Shown here in pieces: positions 47,894 to 59,040 of a stretch of DNA of 64,000 nt. A program made the translations under genes and the position numbers. Numbering within the stretch: the first letter of the stretch is position 1; every line of letters begins with the position of its first letter. This DNA comes from Jaapia argillacea MUCL 33604 (lineage: Eukaryota > Basidiomycota > Agaricomycetes > Jaapiales > Jaapiaceae), in the NCBI GenBank assembly GCA_000697665.1, contig KL197734.1, positions 282,654 to 346,653 of the forward strand, written 5' to 3'. Below the pieces are notes generated by a model. The model was not told where the DNA came from. It saw only the letters and a program-made list of their open reading frames with translations, and searched no databases.

Positions 47894-48502
47894 GTGAGAC
47901 GGGGTGGGTTCTCATGTGAACGAGGGTATGTGAAATTCGGAATCTGGGCCAAGTAAATCCTGGGAAAATCCCTAGGGTCTGCCATGAATGTCGGAACGGA
48001 CTTATGCCACTAGACAAGTTCTGGAAGAATCTACTGTTACGTGGGTGTTGCAAGCTTTTGCTTCTTCGCAGCGTCAGGGTCTAGTCAATACTCTACTAGC
48101 ACCGTGACTTCTATACTGCGGCCTTATGTTATTTTTGTATTTATGTAATACGTAGACGACGATGTGTGGGAAACCTTTCAACTGTACTCGCTTGAAGTCC
48201 TGCGAGTGCGATAGGGGTATGACGGCCCACTATTCAAACACAAGCTTATTCCGGACCTGATCACCGGCGAAGATGATCAACACAAACCAGGGATACCCGA
48301 GAGTGTGCAAGTGGGAGTAATCAGAAGAACAGCTTTTGTATTCTAGGGGGGACTTTTTCCACGTGATAAGGTTTCAAGGACTGGTGTGGTACCTGCAGGA
48401 ATAATTCTTGCAGAACGACCAATGCTGAAACGCATGTCAAAGTCGAAGTCCACGAACGGCGTCGGCATAGTGAATAGGCTGGGTCGCGGAGGTAGGCTGC
48501 AA
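47894..48502 (-). other. retrotransposon 5' leader, non-coding
   Basis: Between the gag frame and the assembly gap. No open frame of note. The primer-binding site would lie near 49050-49070 and is hidden by the N run. Confidence 0.5.
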
Positions 48503-49262
48503 NNNNNNNNNNNNNNNNNNNNNNNNNNNNNNNNNNNNNNNNNNNNNNNNNNNNNNNNNNNNNNNNNNNNNNNNNNNNNNNNNNNNNNNNNNNNNNNNNN
48601 NNNNNNNNNNNNNNNNNNNNNNNNNNNNNNNNNNNNNNNNNNNNNNNNNNNNNNNNNNNNNNNNNNNNNNNNNNNNNNNNNNNNNNNNNNNNNNNNNNNN
48701 NNNNNNNNNNNNNNNNNNNNNNNNNNNNNNNNNNNNNNNNNNNNNNNNNNNNNNNNNNNNNNNNNNNNNNNNNNNNNNNNNNNNNNNNNNNNNNNNNNNN
48801 NNNNNNNNNNNNNNNNNNNNNNNNNNNNNNNNNNNNNNNNNNNNNNNNNNNNNNNNNNNNNNNNNNNNNNNNNNNNNNNNNNNNNNNNNNNNNNNNNNNN
48901 NNNNNNNNNNNNNNNNNNNNNNNNNNNNNNNNNNNNNNNNNNNNNNNNNNNNNNNNNNNNNNNNNNNNNNNNNNNNNNNNNNNNNNNNNNNNNNNNNNNN
49001 NNNNNNNNNNNNNNNNNNNNNNNNNNNNNNNNNNNNNNNNNNNNNNNNNNNNNNNNNNNNNNNNNNNNNNNNNNNNNNNNNNNNNNNNNNNNNNNNNNNN
49101 NNNNNNNNNNNNNNNNNNNNNNNNNNNNNNNNNNNNNNNNNNNNNNNNNNNNNNNNNNNNNNNNNNNNNNNNNNNNNNNNNNNNNNNNNNNNNNNNNNNN
49201 NNNNNNNNNNNNNNNNNNNNNNNNNNNNNNNNNNNNNNNNNNNNNNNNNNNNNNNNNNNNNN
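48503..49262. other. assembly gap (760 N)
   Basis: A run of N covering the rest of the leader and about 190 bp of the 5' LTR. Frames that cross it are meaningless. Confidence 0.99.
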
Positions 49263-49365
49263 TGATGGTGCAATAAGGCGTCATACTGAGATCTTAACGC
49301 TACTGGTCAGAATACTAACGAATGTTCTACAGGTCAGGTGATCAAAAAGTAAAAAGAACGTGACA
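49071..49365 (-). repeat. 5' LTR of the chromovirus (mostly in gap)
   Basis: The start is inferred from the 295-bp 3' LTR; only 49263-49365 is readable. It differs from the 3' LTR at two sites, both C in the 3' LTR and T here, each within a CpG (CGATGG/TGATGG and ACCGAG/ACTGAG). Confidence 0.75.
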
Positions 49366-49370
49366 CGAGA
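49366..49370 (+). repeat. target-site duplication (right)
   Basis: CGAGA, identical to 40879-40883. Confidence 0.85.
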
Positions 49371-50099
49371 AGTGTCCTTGCTTGCACTCATGTGGCGCAA
49401 TGAAGTGTGGCGAGTGCAGATCTTCATCAACCAACGAACGCACTTCCAATGGAAGAGACTTCAGTGATTGTTCGACAGTAGCAGATAGGGGGTGAAGCAA
49501 ATGTGGAGGGGCGCTTGTGGAGCGATTGGCGCGGTAGGAGCTGGTGTGAGTAAGCCAAGGTAGGTTATGAGAGTGGTTCGAAAGCCGCGATAGCAAGACA
49601 AACGAGAGTGTCACGTCTGCAAGATGAGTGTATGAGATCGTGCTGAACGAATGCCGTTCTCGGTATTCGAGAGGGATAGGGCACTAGATTGGTGATTTGA
49701 GAGCAATAGGGATTGTTGAATAGAGAACCTTGGATATGAGGGAAAACCAAAGGTTTGAGACTAGTAGAAGAATAGAATTCGATTCTTAATGATTGAGCTT
49801 GTCGTGGGCCGGCCAGGTTAAACGACAAGTCCTCCCAGTGTCCACCTTTGTGATGGGCAGGGATCAACCTGCTTTGCCACTATGGAAGGAGTCAGTGTCG
49901 TCACTTGGGCTGGCGAGCCTAGAGCCCCAGCACTGAGGTGTGAAGACCTCGGTTGCCTCGTAGGTAGCCTGTAGTCATTACACACGTATGAATGTGCTTC
50001 CAAGCCCGCAGCTGTCTGCAGTCTCGGAACAAATGACCACAGAGTGCACACACCTTTGCATATGCCCTAAATGGGGGGGATCGAGACCTGGTCGTGATC
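49371..50099. other. right flank of insertion, nothing recognised
   Basis: Continuation of the sequence at 40878 in the pre-insertion state. No domain or RNA gene seen. Confidence 0.35.
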
Positions 50100-50355
50100 T
50101 GATTGAAGTAAGTCTCATTACTCAGCCCTCTCTAAGAGGCTGAGTCTTGAGGATTGATAGTAAAATAAAAGAAAGCCCACTTCACGCAGTCAGTGCTCTC
50201 TCAGAGGAGGCTGATTGTGAATATACAGTAATGATGATTATATTTGGAAGGAGTAACTACACGAATACATTAAGAGATTCAAACTCCACCTGAGGTATTC
50301 CCACACTCAGTACGGAGTGATCCTGGAGAGTAATCCCTAGTAAACACCCGTCACA
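50100..50355 (-). repeat. possible solo LTR
   Basis: 256 bp with TG...CA ends. In minus sense it starts TGTGACGGGTG and ends CAATCA, AT-rich in the middle with TATATT. No matching target duplication (flanks TGATC and CCCGA) and no second copy in the window, so this is a weak call. Confidence 0.3.
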
Positions 50356-50379
50356 CCCGAGCCCGAGCCTGACCCTCTT

Positions 50380-50410
50380 GAGCCTGAGCCCTGGCTGAGG
50401 GCTCAGGCTC
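50380..50410. repeat. inverted repeat, 13-bp arms
   Basis: GAGCCTGAGCCCT and its exact reverse complement, separated by GGCTG, within a stretch rich in GAGCC/GGCTC words (50350-50480). Confidence 0.7.
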
Positions 50411-50487
50411 ATGATTTACCAAGCCTGAGCCCTCCAAAGCCAGGCCAAAGCCCAGGCTTTTGAGCCAAGCCTGGCCCTGCACAACAC

Positions 50488-50518
50488 TAGGTGAGACCTG
50501 CACAGTGCAGGTCTCACC
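50488..50518. repeat. inverted repeat, 15-bp arms
   Basis: AGGTGAGACCTGCAC and its exact reverse complement around a single A. It would form a near-perfect hairpin in RNA or extruded DNA. Only about 80 bp from the 13-bp inverted repeat. Confidence 0.75.
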
Positions 50519-52154
50519 TGACTGTTACACAAACTCTAGGAGCTGGTGAGACAACAGAAGGAGAATGATCTACAGTCTACAAGGTAGGGCGAAAGCATGA
50601 AAAGCTGAGCTGCAGAGTTTGGTACCGAGCCAGGTCAACGAGATATTGCGCGAGGATTGTGGTGGCAAGAGCAAACCACCAATGCTGCCTGATTCATCCA
50701 ACTCGTGCGAACACCACAATCTCTTGCCTTGCTTCTCCATCTCTCGGCTTCCTCCGCTCGTTCCTCACTTCATCCACCTCGCTCATCGTCACTGGGCTGA
50801 GATTAATAAAAGTGAACTCACCAAACGTCACCGTGTCAATGGCAATTGGTCGAACCGCAGCCTCCCTGTGTCACAGACAAAGACCCGCGCAAGAATCCGA
50901 TAAAGGCAGAAGCGAACGATACGTGATCGCTGGTGCCATTGTTAACGATTGTAGACGTATCAATGTGGGCTCAATGTCAGATGCGTGTTTAGGGCGAAAC
51001 ACTGTCAGGAAATTTCCCGGCGTCTGTTAGTGGCTTGTAGACTTGATCTCGACGACAAGCGGGACCGAGTCTCTCCTTGCATTCAAGCTCACAGTTGTCT
51101 TCTCTCTCCATTCCCTAACCCGAAGTGTCCTCTAGATGAGGTCTTTGAGTAGAACACTATGGCGCTGGCATAGTAGAGGATACCAGAAAGCAAGCTTAGC
51201 AGAGTTGTGGATGCGAAGCGATGTGGGTGAAAGCGCTTGTGCTTTCCGGTCCCACAGTGTGGACTCTGCACACAGAGAGAAAACCGAGGCGAGCTGCTAG
51301 GGCGGGTGGGAAGCCTCGCAGTCGAACTCTTGCTAACTCGGAGGTACAGGGTCTCACCGCTGTGAGACAAAGTAGGGTAGTGTAGCTGCGAGGATCTGGA
51401 GCTTGGCGACCAGGGTGTGGTAGGTGGGGAAAAGAAAACAGCAGAGCCCGACAGGTCATGCCGCGGGCTGCAGGCAGGCGTTGTCGCGGTACGAAGAAAA
51501 GAGTATCGTGCCGCGCCTGCCGCTCGCTCAAAGACTATGTTCTATTCCTTCCCTCGTGCCTCACTACGTAATAGAACTGCAATACCTGTCGGTTTGGGTG
51601 TCGCTGTTTCTCGCAGGCGCTGTTGTCTTCTCCTTGTCTTCCTGTTGAACCTCAAGTTAAAGTTGAGGCTTCGCTTACATAGGCGATTTCCTCTAAGTCC
51701 TTCCTTCCAGACGTCGAAACCCCTTCGACCATCACACAACATCTGGGATCAACGTTTCGACTTTCAACCGTTTCGCCTGGGATACCTTACTTCGCGGTGC
51801 CACGATGCTCACGCATTCCCCTGGCATCCACCTTTGGGCGTAGTCGAACTTGAACTTGAAGTGAGTGGTCAGTCAGAACCTCAGTCGATGGCCTCAAGAG
51901 ATCTCGGAAGAGGTTATCGCAATTTTGAGTTGACCCACCCTTCTAATAACTTAAAGCACCTACGTCGCGATCGTTTCGTGAGAGATATGCTGAACTTGAA
52001 GATATGGACTCGCATCCGAAGTGCCCTCTGCTGTTGTCAGCCTCGACGACTCTTTCAAGTTTTTCTGTGAATTTCCGACTCCTAATCTGCTGGTATCTAC
52101 CAATTCTCTCGTAGTACATCGACGGAAACTCCATCTTCAACAAACACGACTATA
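50519..52154. other. intergenic, nothing firm
   Basis: ORFs such as 51417-52070 (+) have no recognisable domain. No module membrane-protein copy lies here, unlike the other modules. Confidence 0.35.
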
Positions 52155-54008
52155 TTACGCTCTCTGCTCCTGCTTCACACGTCTGCGTGTCGCCTCCTTC
52201 AAGATATCCTCAACGAGCTGCACCTCATCCATGAGCGCGTCCTTCCTTATTGCCTTTCCCTCAGGCTTGATAACCGCCACCATAGCATCCTTGGATACGA
52301 TATAAACCATTTTTGGAGGGAGCCCAGCTTTCTCCAAGTTGGCCTTCACACTCTGGCGAGTTTCGGCAATGAATCTTGCTCGCGCCGCCGGTAACATCTC
52401 GGCGCGTTGGGATCCGTCGTCCGTCATGAAGTCGTACCCCATATCATTCATGACGTTCAAAACGTGCTGATTGGCCTTGGATCGGACGATATACGAAGGG
52501 ATATTGAACCGTTTGCAGTTCTCGAGGATCGCGATATCCGTGGCGGAGAAGCGGTTGTCGATGAGGACGATGATACAATCGAAGACGAAGAGTCCTTGGG
52601 CGTTGAAGTACTGCCAATCTGGAATCTCCAAAGTACCTGCACCAGGGATGTCGTACCAGATGAATGGATTTTTAGGATCAGGATCGGGATAGCCTGTGAC
52701 ATGCAGGGTGGTTTCGACGATCCCCGTATTGGCCGCTCGTGGATCGTTGTTGTTCAAGCCGCGGAATGCATTGATCAAGGACGATTTTCCGCTACCGGCA
52801 AGACCAGCAATCGCGAAGTGGAATTTCCCTTCGGTATAATAAAATCGGATCTTGGCGGACTCGATTTCCTCTAGCGTGGGCCATACGACCGGTCGGTCGC
52901 CTCGCATCCACTTGGTCTCCGCTTCATCGGCTCTGGTGGCCTGCACCTGTAGGTTCTCCACCGCTTTCTGCTGAGCAGCTTTCGCAGCGTCCGCCTGTCT
53001 CTGGGCCTCAGCCGCTCTCTCGTCGGCTTCCAACTGCTCAGCCTTGGCTCTGTCGGCTTCCTCTTCAGCCAGTCTCTTCTCCTCCTCAGCTCGAAGGAAT
53101 GCCTCCTCCGCCTTCCTCTTCTCCTCTTCTAACACCTTTTTCTCTGCCTCAGCCGCCAGTCTACTCTCTTCAGCCTGCCTTCTCGCCTCCTTTGCGTCGT
53201 CCTCGGCCTTCTTCATCTCCGCCTCCGCTTTCACCCCACGACGAGTCTCATCGGTTTCGGCTGACGGACTCATAATGCGTCGAAGGAGATGTCGGAGGAG
53301 TCCACCAGTATATGCATTCTCCTTCGGGAAGAACTTTCTAGTCTCTCTGGTGTATACACTGAGCTTCATCTCAGAGGCGAATTTCACGACAGGCCCCCCT
53401 GTGCCCTGAGTATCGACCAGGTCCACGAGGTTGACGTGAGTCTCCTCCACTGCCTATCTCAAGCGTTAGTTTCGTTTCAAAAAGAGGTCGTCGTGATCGT
53501 ACGCACTTGTCGACAGGCTTTGAGACCTTCTGGGATAGGCGAGATGAGTAAGACCTGGCACAAATTCCTCCAGGAGTTGATGTCATTGACGTCTGTCCCA
53601 TAGATGGCGTTGAACTGTTGGGTCAACGCATCCTTGAAGAGGTCGTGAGCTTCGTCCTTCTTGGGATCATATCTTCCCCAACGATACTCCCGACACATTC
53701 GACGGAATTCTTCCATAACTGGCTTCGACGAGTCGAAAGTGAAAGCTGGGTAGGAGGCAAAGAAATCGTCGAGATGGGTGGGTCTGATGTCCTGTTGTAC
53801 ATTATGTTGGCGGCGATTCCTCTTGCTTGGGACCTGACATTCATCCGTCAGTCGTCCCAACCTCTGATGACGATGGCGGTTGGAAATGAGGTGAACCTAC
53901 AGGTACGCTACCCTCAGTAACTCCTACGACGTGCTGGAATTTACATCCCGACCCAAATCTGCAAGTCCCCCTGCTAGCAAACTGGAAGCAGATTTGAGAT
54001 TGAGACAT
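52155..54008 (-). CDS. CCCH zinc finger-GGLLR-coiled coil-IRG-like GTPase fusion (copy B)
   Basis: Exons 53901-54008, 53507-53833 and 52155-53453 (minus) give 577 residues. Residues 1-26: CCCH finger (C7, C16, C22, H26). 36-145: family helical block (GPTHL-like HLDDFFASYP; FKDALTQQFNAIYGTDVNDI). 146-205: ETHVNLVDLVD and FFPKENAYTGGLLRHLLRRI. 224-326: Ala/Glu/Lys-rich coiled coil. About 347-577: P-loop GTPase with GLAGSGKSS (362-370, K368), a switch-II-like WYDIPGAGTLEIPDW (G3 D413-G416) and RSKAN (469-473) at the G4 position, where the usual Asp is Asn. The G-domain resembles immunity-related (IIGP/IRG) GTPases. The sister copies stop after GGLLR with a Gly/Arg tail, so this is a domain-gain fusion within one uninterrupted exon. 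No stop or frameshift seen. Confidence 0.8.
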
Positions 54009-54168
54009 TGTAATGGTTCGAGTCGAAGGGTTGCCAGGTGGCCTGGAACTAGGGCTTTGTGAAGTGACAGAACACCGTCGAGTTCGACGGCATGCAGCAA
54101 ACGCATGCAAGGAGCATATGATGGGGATCTTCGATCATCTATTTGGAGCCAGCTGGTTCTTGCGCGCC

Positions 54169-54345
54169 TCAGAGGTCACGTCCATCCATAGCCATCCAGG
54201 CCAGGCCAGTAGAGTGGGTCCCCATACCTTCGAATTCGAGAATCTTCGCGTTGGAGTTAAGCGGTGCGCTACAGACGAAGGGAACACAACACATTTGATG
54301 CTCATCCCATGAGCGGTCACCGGGTACCGCCCAGTATACGCCCAT
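54169..54345 (-). CDS. conserved small ORF, module B
   Basis: A 58-residue ORF, MGVYWAVPGDRSWDEHQMCC..., equivalent to those in modules A, C and D. See module A for the alternative reading as a spliced 5' exon. Confidence 0.35.
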   Translation of the reverse strand: MGVYWAVPGDRSWDEHQMCCVPFVCSAPLNSNAKILEFEGMGTHSTGLAWMAMDGRDL

Positions 54346-54445
54346 GATATGGACTCAGATATGACTACTGTATGACCATGTCTGTAGAGACAGATATGGA
54401 CTTTCCCGACAAGTAGCAGATTGGGCCATCCCACATAGCGTTCGA

Positions 54446-54895
54446 CTATTCCTTGCTAGTATCCGCCGAAACAAGATTTGTTCCAGGCAAGGGAACAGCA
54501 GTTACCTCACCATGTCTGAAGGTCCTCGTACCCGTCCTCACGATCCTGAGCTTCGACCTACAATGCGGGTCCGGACAAGCAACCTCTGCATCTGTCATCA
54601 TCCAATCGTTGGCTTGTTGTGCCCGTTGCTTTCCAGAAAGTAGAGGGAGGATGGCTCCTGGAATACGGGATCAACTCGGATGGGACGTGACGAAGAACCT
54701 GAACAATGTACTCACCAAGCGAGTAGATAGAGAACCCTTGTCCTGGGGGAAGGTAAAGCATCTCCCCTTCTAAAGTGAAATAACTTCCGGGTTTTGCGCC
54801 ACACAGGATACGCTTGCCGGGGGGACACACGATCTTGACTCGAAGGTCATAGATTTGGAAGGAATTGTCGATGATGGTTGTGGGGATGGCGGCAT
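54446..54895 (-). pseudogene. TIGR04076-like protein, copy B (frameshift near start)
   Basis: Exons 54716-54895 and 54446-54657. Relative to copy C a base is missing within the first eight codons after the ATG, so the family frame (NSFQIYDLRVKIVCPPGK, GEMLYLPPGQGFSIYSLG) is not joined to this ATG. An open frame continues upstream to 55046 but has no ATG aligned with the other copies. It may use another start or be dead. Confidence 0.6.
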
Positions 54896-55045
54896 TGCGT
54901 GAAGATGATTGTGTGAGGTGAATTGCTGTGGGTCGAGCGAGGATCAGATAGTGGCGATGGATCGACCTATGTCGATGATGACGGTCAATGGTGCGCTTGA
55001 GAACTAAAGGGTTCCTGGTATGGTGGCTGTATGTAGATCCGCACA

Positions 55046-55265
55046 CGAGGGGTCAGATCCATGCAACGTAGGGAGGAAATGCTGCGAAGGAAGATCGATG
55101 GACACGACGACATGTACACTTGAAGAATTGCACAACTCCCGCGATGATTTTTCGGACCTGACAATCCGAGATGGAGGTGGAGGATTTAGCTGTGAGAACT
55201 CTCAAGAGGATATTTCTCGGCCTCACTTCAGACCATCAACCATGGATCCCGTTGGCCAATGGTGA
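55046..55265 (-). promoter_or_regulatory. 5' flank shared by modules B and C
   Basis: About 55040-55265 closely matches 57725-57965. Modules A and D share a different upstream sequence. Two promoter classes therefore exist among otherwise similar TIGR-like genes. Confidence 0.5.
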
Positions 55266-55371
55266 TGTTTAGAGAAATGGGTCTACCGGGACTCAGTTCG
55301 AGCGACTCTCAGACAACTACAGACAAGCACTTCGCGACACGTGGCACGTTGTCGAGCTCCTTAATGTCGAC

Positions 55372-55692
55372 TTTGGCAGACCGCCGCATATCTCATCCCG
55401 TCCACCCATAAACCTGACGCCACTCATCTTGCTGGTTGTCGCTGCACGACGATGGGGACGGAAGTCTCTTCCCACCGCTGATCCGTACTGTTTCTCGAAG
55501 TCAATTCCCCATCCGGAGCTCCCTCGAAACGTCTTCAAAGGAGCGTGAGGCATCACAAGTTCGGATGAAATATGAGAGGAAGGGAACTGGTACAGGTCCG
55601 TTCACGCGCTGCATACTGAACAGTGCCCTGAGTCCAACGTCACCGTTGTCTCTTCAGATAGCGCGTATGAGTTGAGGTTGGGCACGAGTATG
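55372..55692 (+). pseudogene. membrane protein, copy II (3' fragment)
   Basis: Only the last TM exon and the terminal exon remain, matching 60838-61182 of copy III (AYLIPSTH..., VAARRWG-like, SSKEREASQVRMKYERKGTG). A base is lost before the final stop. Its placement next to module C mirrors copy III next to module D, so it marks an incomplete module duplication. Confidence 0.7.
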
Positions 55693-55927
55693 ATATCGTC
55701 ACGGACACCGAATAACTTGTGTGTATTTGTGTATACCGGTTGTCGCCTTTCATTTCTTACGTGTCTTGCGGATCTTCTCGTCAAATTCCTTTGTCTCGAA
55801 CATGCAATGGGAAACTCGTTATCCTAGTTGAATACATCGTACAAGAAATTGCCCCTTCATATCGCAAACCATCAACCGTTCGCTAGTCCAACTTTACGTC
55901 AAAGGAAATCGTGTCTTCCAAGTCATC

Positions 55928-56728
55928 CTACGTCCCCCCACGACCACGTCGATTGCCAGAACCCGGCCCCCCACGACGAGTCTCATCGGTTTCGGACGGC
56001 GGACTCATGATGTGTCGAAGGAGATGTCGGAGGAGCCCACCAGAATATGCATTCTCCTTTGGGAAGTACTTTCTGGCGTCTCTGGTGTATACACTGAGCT
56101 TCATCTCAGAGTCGAATTTCACGACAGGATCACCTGTCCTTGGAGTATCGACGAGGTCTACGCGGTTGACGTGAGTCTCCTCCACGGCCTATCTCAAGCG
56201 TTAGTTTCGTTTCAAAAAGAGGTCGAAGTGATCGTGCGCACTTGACGACAGGCCTTGAGACCTTCGGGGATAGGCGAAATGAGTAAGACCTGGCACAAAT
56301 TCCTCCACGAATTGATATCGTCAACATCCGTCCCGTAGATGGCGTTGAACTGTTGAGTCAATGCATCCTTGAAGCGATTATAAACTTCGTCCCTCTCTGG
56401 ATCATATCTCCCCCATCGATACTCCCTACACATTCGACCAAATTCTTGCATAACTGGCTTCGACGAATCGAAAGTGAAAGCGGGGTAGGAGGCAAAGAAA
56501 TCGTCGAGATGTGTGGGCCCGACGACCTGTTGTACATTGCGATTGCGACGATTCGTCTCGCTTGGGACCTGGCACTCATCAGTCAATCGTGATAATCATC
56601 GCGACCGGAAACGAGGATAAACCTACCGGTATGTTACCCTCTCCTGCGACGTGCTGGAACTTACATCCAGACCCAAACCTGCACGTCCCTTTGCTAGCAA
56701 ACTGGAAGCAGATTTGAGATTGAGACAT
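55928..56728 (-). CDS. CCCH zinc-finger / GGLLR-family protein, copy C
   Basis: Exons 56627-56728, 56242-56568 and 55928-56188 (minus) give 229 residues. CCCH finger at 7-26 (ICFQFASKGTCRF, GCKFQH). Middle block GPTHLDDFFASYPAFTFDSS, QEFGRMCREYRWG and FKDALTQQFNAIYGTDVDDI. C-terminal block EETHVNRVDLVDTPRTG and YFPKENAYSGGLLRHLLRHI. Tail GSGNRRGRGGT. No lesions seen. It is the closest intact relative of the zinc-finger half of the copy B fusion, and shows what a family member without the GTPase looks like. Confidence 0.75.
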
Positions 56729-56883
56729 TGTGATGGTTCGAGTTGAAGGGATGCCAGGCAGCTTGAGAACGAAGGCCTTACGGAGCAACAGCACGCCGTT
56801 GAGCTTAACGACATGCAGTAAGCACATGCTGGGGATCTTCGGTCATCTATTTGTATCTAGCTGATTGTTGGGCGCCTCAGAGG

Positions 56884-57042
56884 TCATCCATCCGTTCCAG
56901 ACCAGTAGAGTGGGTCTCCATACCTTCGAATGCGAGAAAATTTCTCTTTGGAGTTGAGCGGTGCACTACAGACGAAGGGAACCCAACACATATGATGCTC
57001 ATCCCATGAGCGGTTACCGGGGACAACCCAGCATACGCCCAT
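56884..57042 (-). CDS. conserved small ORF, module C
   Basis: A 52-residue ORF, MGVCWVVPGNRSWDEHHMCW..., equivalent to modules A, B and D. Its C-terminal third differs through a small indel. Confidence 0.35.
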   Translation of the reverse strand: MGVCWVVPGNRSWDEHHMCWVPFVCSAPLNSKEKFSRIRRYGDPLYWSGTDG

Positions 57043-57137
57043 GATATGGACTCAGATATGACCATGACCATTTCCGTAGAGACAAATATGGAATCTCCCG
57101 ACAAGTAGCACATAGGGCCATCCCACTTAGCCTTCGA

Positions 57138-57588
57138 CTATTCCTTGCTGGTATCCGTCGAGACAAGATTCGTTCCAGGCAAGGGAACGGCAGTTACCTC
57201 CCCATGTCTGAAGGTCCTCGTCCCCGTCCTCACGATCCTGAGCCTTGACTTACAATGCGGGTCCGGACAAGCAACCTCCGCATCTGTCGTCATCCAATCA
57301 TTGGCTTGTTGCGCCCGCTGTTTTCCTGAAAGTAGAGGAAGGATGGCTCCTGGAATACAGGATCAGCTTGGATCAGAGGTGACGAAGAACCTGAAAGGTG
57401 TACTCACCAAGGGAGTAGATAGAGAACCCTTGTCCTGGGGGAAGGTACAGCATCTCTCCTTCCAAAGTGAAATAATCTCCAGGTTTTGCGCCACATAGGA
57501 TACGCTCGCCTGGGGGACATATGACCTCGACTCGAAGGTCATAGATTTGGAAGGAGTCGTCGATGATGGTTGGTGGAGATGGCGGCAT
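57138..57588 (-). CDS. TIGR04076-like small protein, copy C
   Basis: Exons 57408-57588 and 57138-57349 (minus) give 130 residues: SFQIYDLRVEVICPPGERIL, CGAKPGDYF, GEMLYLPPGQGFSIYSL, then ILPLLSGKQRAQQANDW and EVACPDPHCKSRL. Intact. Same direction as the CCCH gene copy C, with the small ORF between. Reference copy for judging the breaks in copies B and D. Confidence 0.62.
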
Positions 57589-59040
57589 TTTGTGAAGATG
57601 ATTGTGAGGCGAATACCTGCGTCGAGTGGGGGATCAGATAGTAGTGATAGAGGGACCCATGTTGATGATGGCCGTAGATCGCGGACTTGAGAAACGCCAA
57701 AGGTTACCTAGTATGGGGCCCGCTATGTAGATCCACAGACTAGGGGTCAGATCAGTGCAACGTAGGGAGGAAATGTTGCAAAGGAAGATCGATGGACAGG
57801 ACAGACATGTACACTTGAAGCATCCGAACAACTCCCGCGATGGTTTTTCGGACCTGACAGTCCGAGATGGCTGTGAGAACTCTCAAGAGGTTATTTCGAA
57901 ATACGTCTCACCTCAGACCATCATCCATCAACGATGAATCCCGTTGGTGATGTTTAGAGAAATGGGTCTTCCGGGAGTTCAAAGGGCGCGGCGACCTTGA
58001 AGTAAGAACAAGGATTCCGTGACACGTGGCACGCTGTCTCCAACCTGAGCTCCGAGGTCGACTGCAACGTTAACGTCTCTCAATCGATCCCATCCTGAGC
58101 GCCATGAATGAGGTTGACGACTCGCCTAACGTCACTCAATGATCGCCAAACACGCCGTTTGAATAAGTCAGTCATCGATTGTCAATGGAGTCATGGTGTT
58201 CAAACTCTGTCACTATGCAGTGAATTACAACCAAATCTTGGACATCATTCTCAACAAATTGCAGCCCCATCATCCCTCGGCCACCTCATCAGCAGACCCC
58301 AGCCCTCGAGTGCGAGCAACTCCGGGCATATACTGATTGCGCCGGCATTGCCAAAGCCTCAGGCTGGCGAACCACAATTATACTATTCGAAGTACTATCT
58401 GTTGCACCGACCTACTATGACAGTTTGGAGCTTCTTCTCGTCGGCCTCTCTCTTTCGACGTGGATTCGGGTCTACGTGCCGCTATGCCTCAGGGGTTGAG
58501 ACCTAATCGCGGGTGCTGTACTAATGATACTGGTAGCTGTTCGGTTCGGTTCAGCTCCATTACTTAGTCGTGGTACGTGCGCTCTTACCCCTCGAATGAC
58601 ATGTGTCTAAAAGGCTTCTTATGTCTCTCCTCTCGTAAACAGGCCCACCAATCGCAACTTTCGAAACATTGCAGAACATGGTCGGAACCGACCGTAGACA
58701 AGCAGGCCTTGTGTCTTCATTCGGTTCACGAACATGCCGTTCCAGCATGATGAACATCGCTTTATTTGTTCAATACACGGTTGACACTTACCGCTTGCGC
58801 ATTTCGCCCACACACAGCTCATCTCGGAGGACCTAACGGGGGCAAGTCTCGTCTTACTTACCAAAGAGCGATCTTCGTTGTTTTCCTATGGCCTGACCGA
58901 TGTTCGCGCGCCCCGGGTGAGGCAAGATACTAGTGAGGATGATAGTTGAACTAGATGAGTGACTTTCATTTCCCCACAATATATAGGTTCATCGATCGCT
59001 TCTCGTTCCTCATCTCATCGCCAACTCAGTTTCCGATACG
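57589..59040. other. intergenic; shared flank then unique sequence
   Basis: 57725-57965 is the B/C shared flank. A 132-codon ORF (58108-58506, +) has no recognisable domain. CAATATATAGG at about 58976 is a probable TATA box for membrane-protein copy III. Confidence 0.35.

Larger units (their letters stand above)
40884..49365 (-). mobile_element. Ty3/gypsy chromovirus (chromodomain LTR retrotransposon)
   Basis: A full-length element on the minus strand, bounded by LTRs and a perfect 5-bp duplication (CGAGA). Order in element sense: 5' LTR, leader (partly N), long gag-region frame with an extra N-terminal part, CCHC knuckle, then pol with protease, reverse transcriptase, RNase H, integrase and C-terminal chromodomain, polypurine tract and 3' LTR. 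The chromodomain places it among chromoviruses, which target heterochromatin. Nine premature stops make it inactive in its present form. The 5-bp duplication is intact and no frameshift is evident within the readable part. Confidence 0.92.

Noticed and set aside
47434-47985. 183-codon minus ORF overlapping the gag extension
   Set aside because: It is the alternative frame of the segment that is continuous with gag; Ser/Thr/His-rich translation typical of a shadow frame.
48343-49284. Long ORFs of 278-313 codons on both strands
   Set aside because: They consist almost wholly of N and have no meaning.
51417-52070. 217-codon plus ORF
   Set aside because: Low-complexity Leu/Arg-rich translation with no recognisable motif; several overlapping frames are equally open.
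53044-53409. 121-codon plus ORF rich in Ala/Ser
   Set aside because: Antisense shadow of the Ala/Glu-rich coiled coil of the GTPase fusion.
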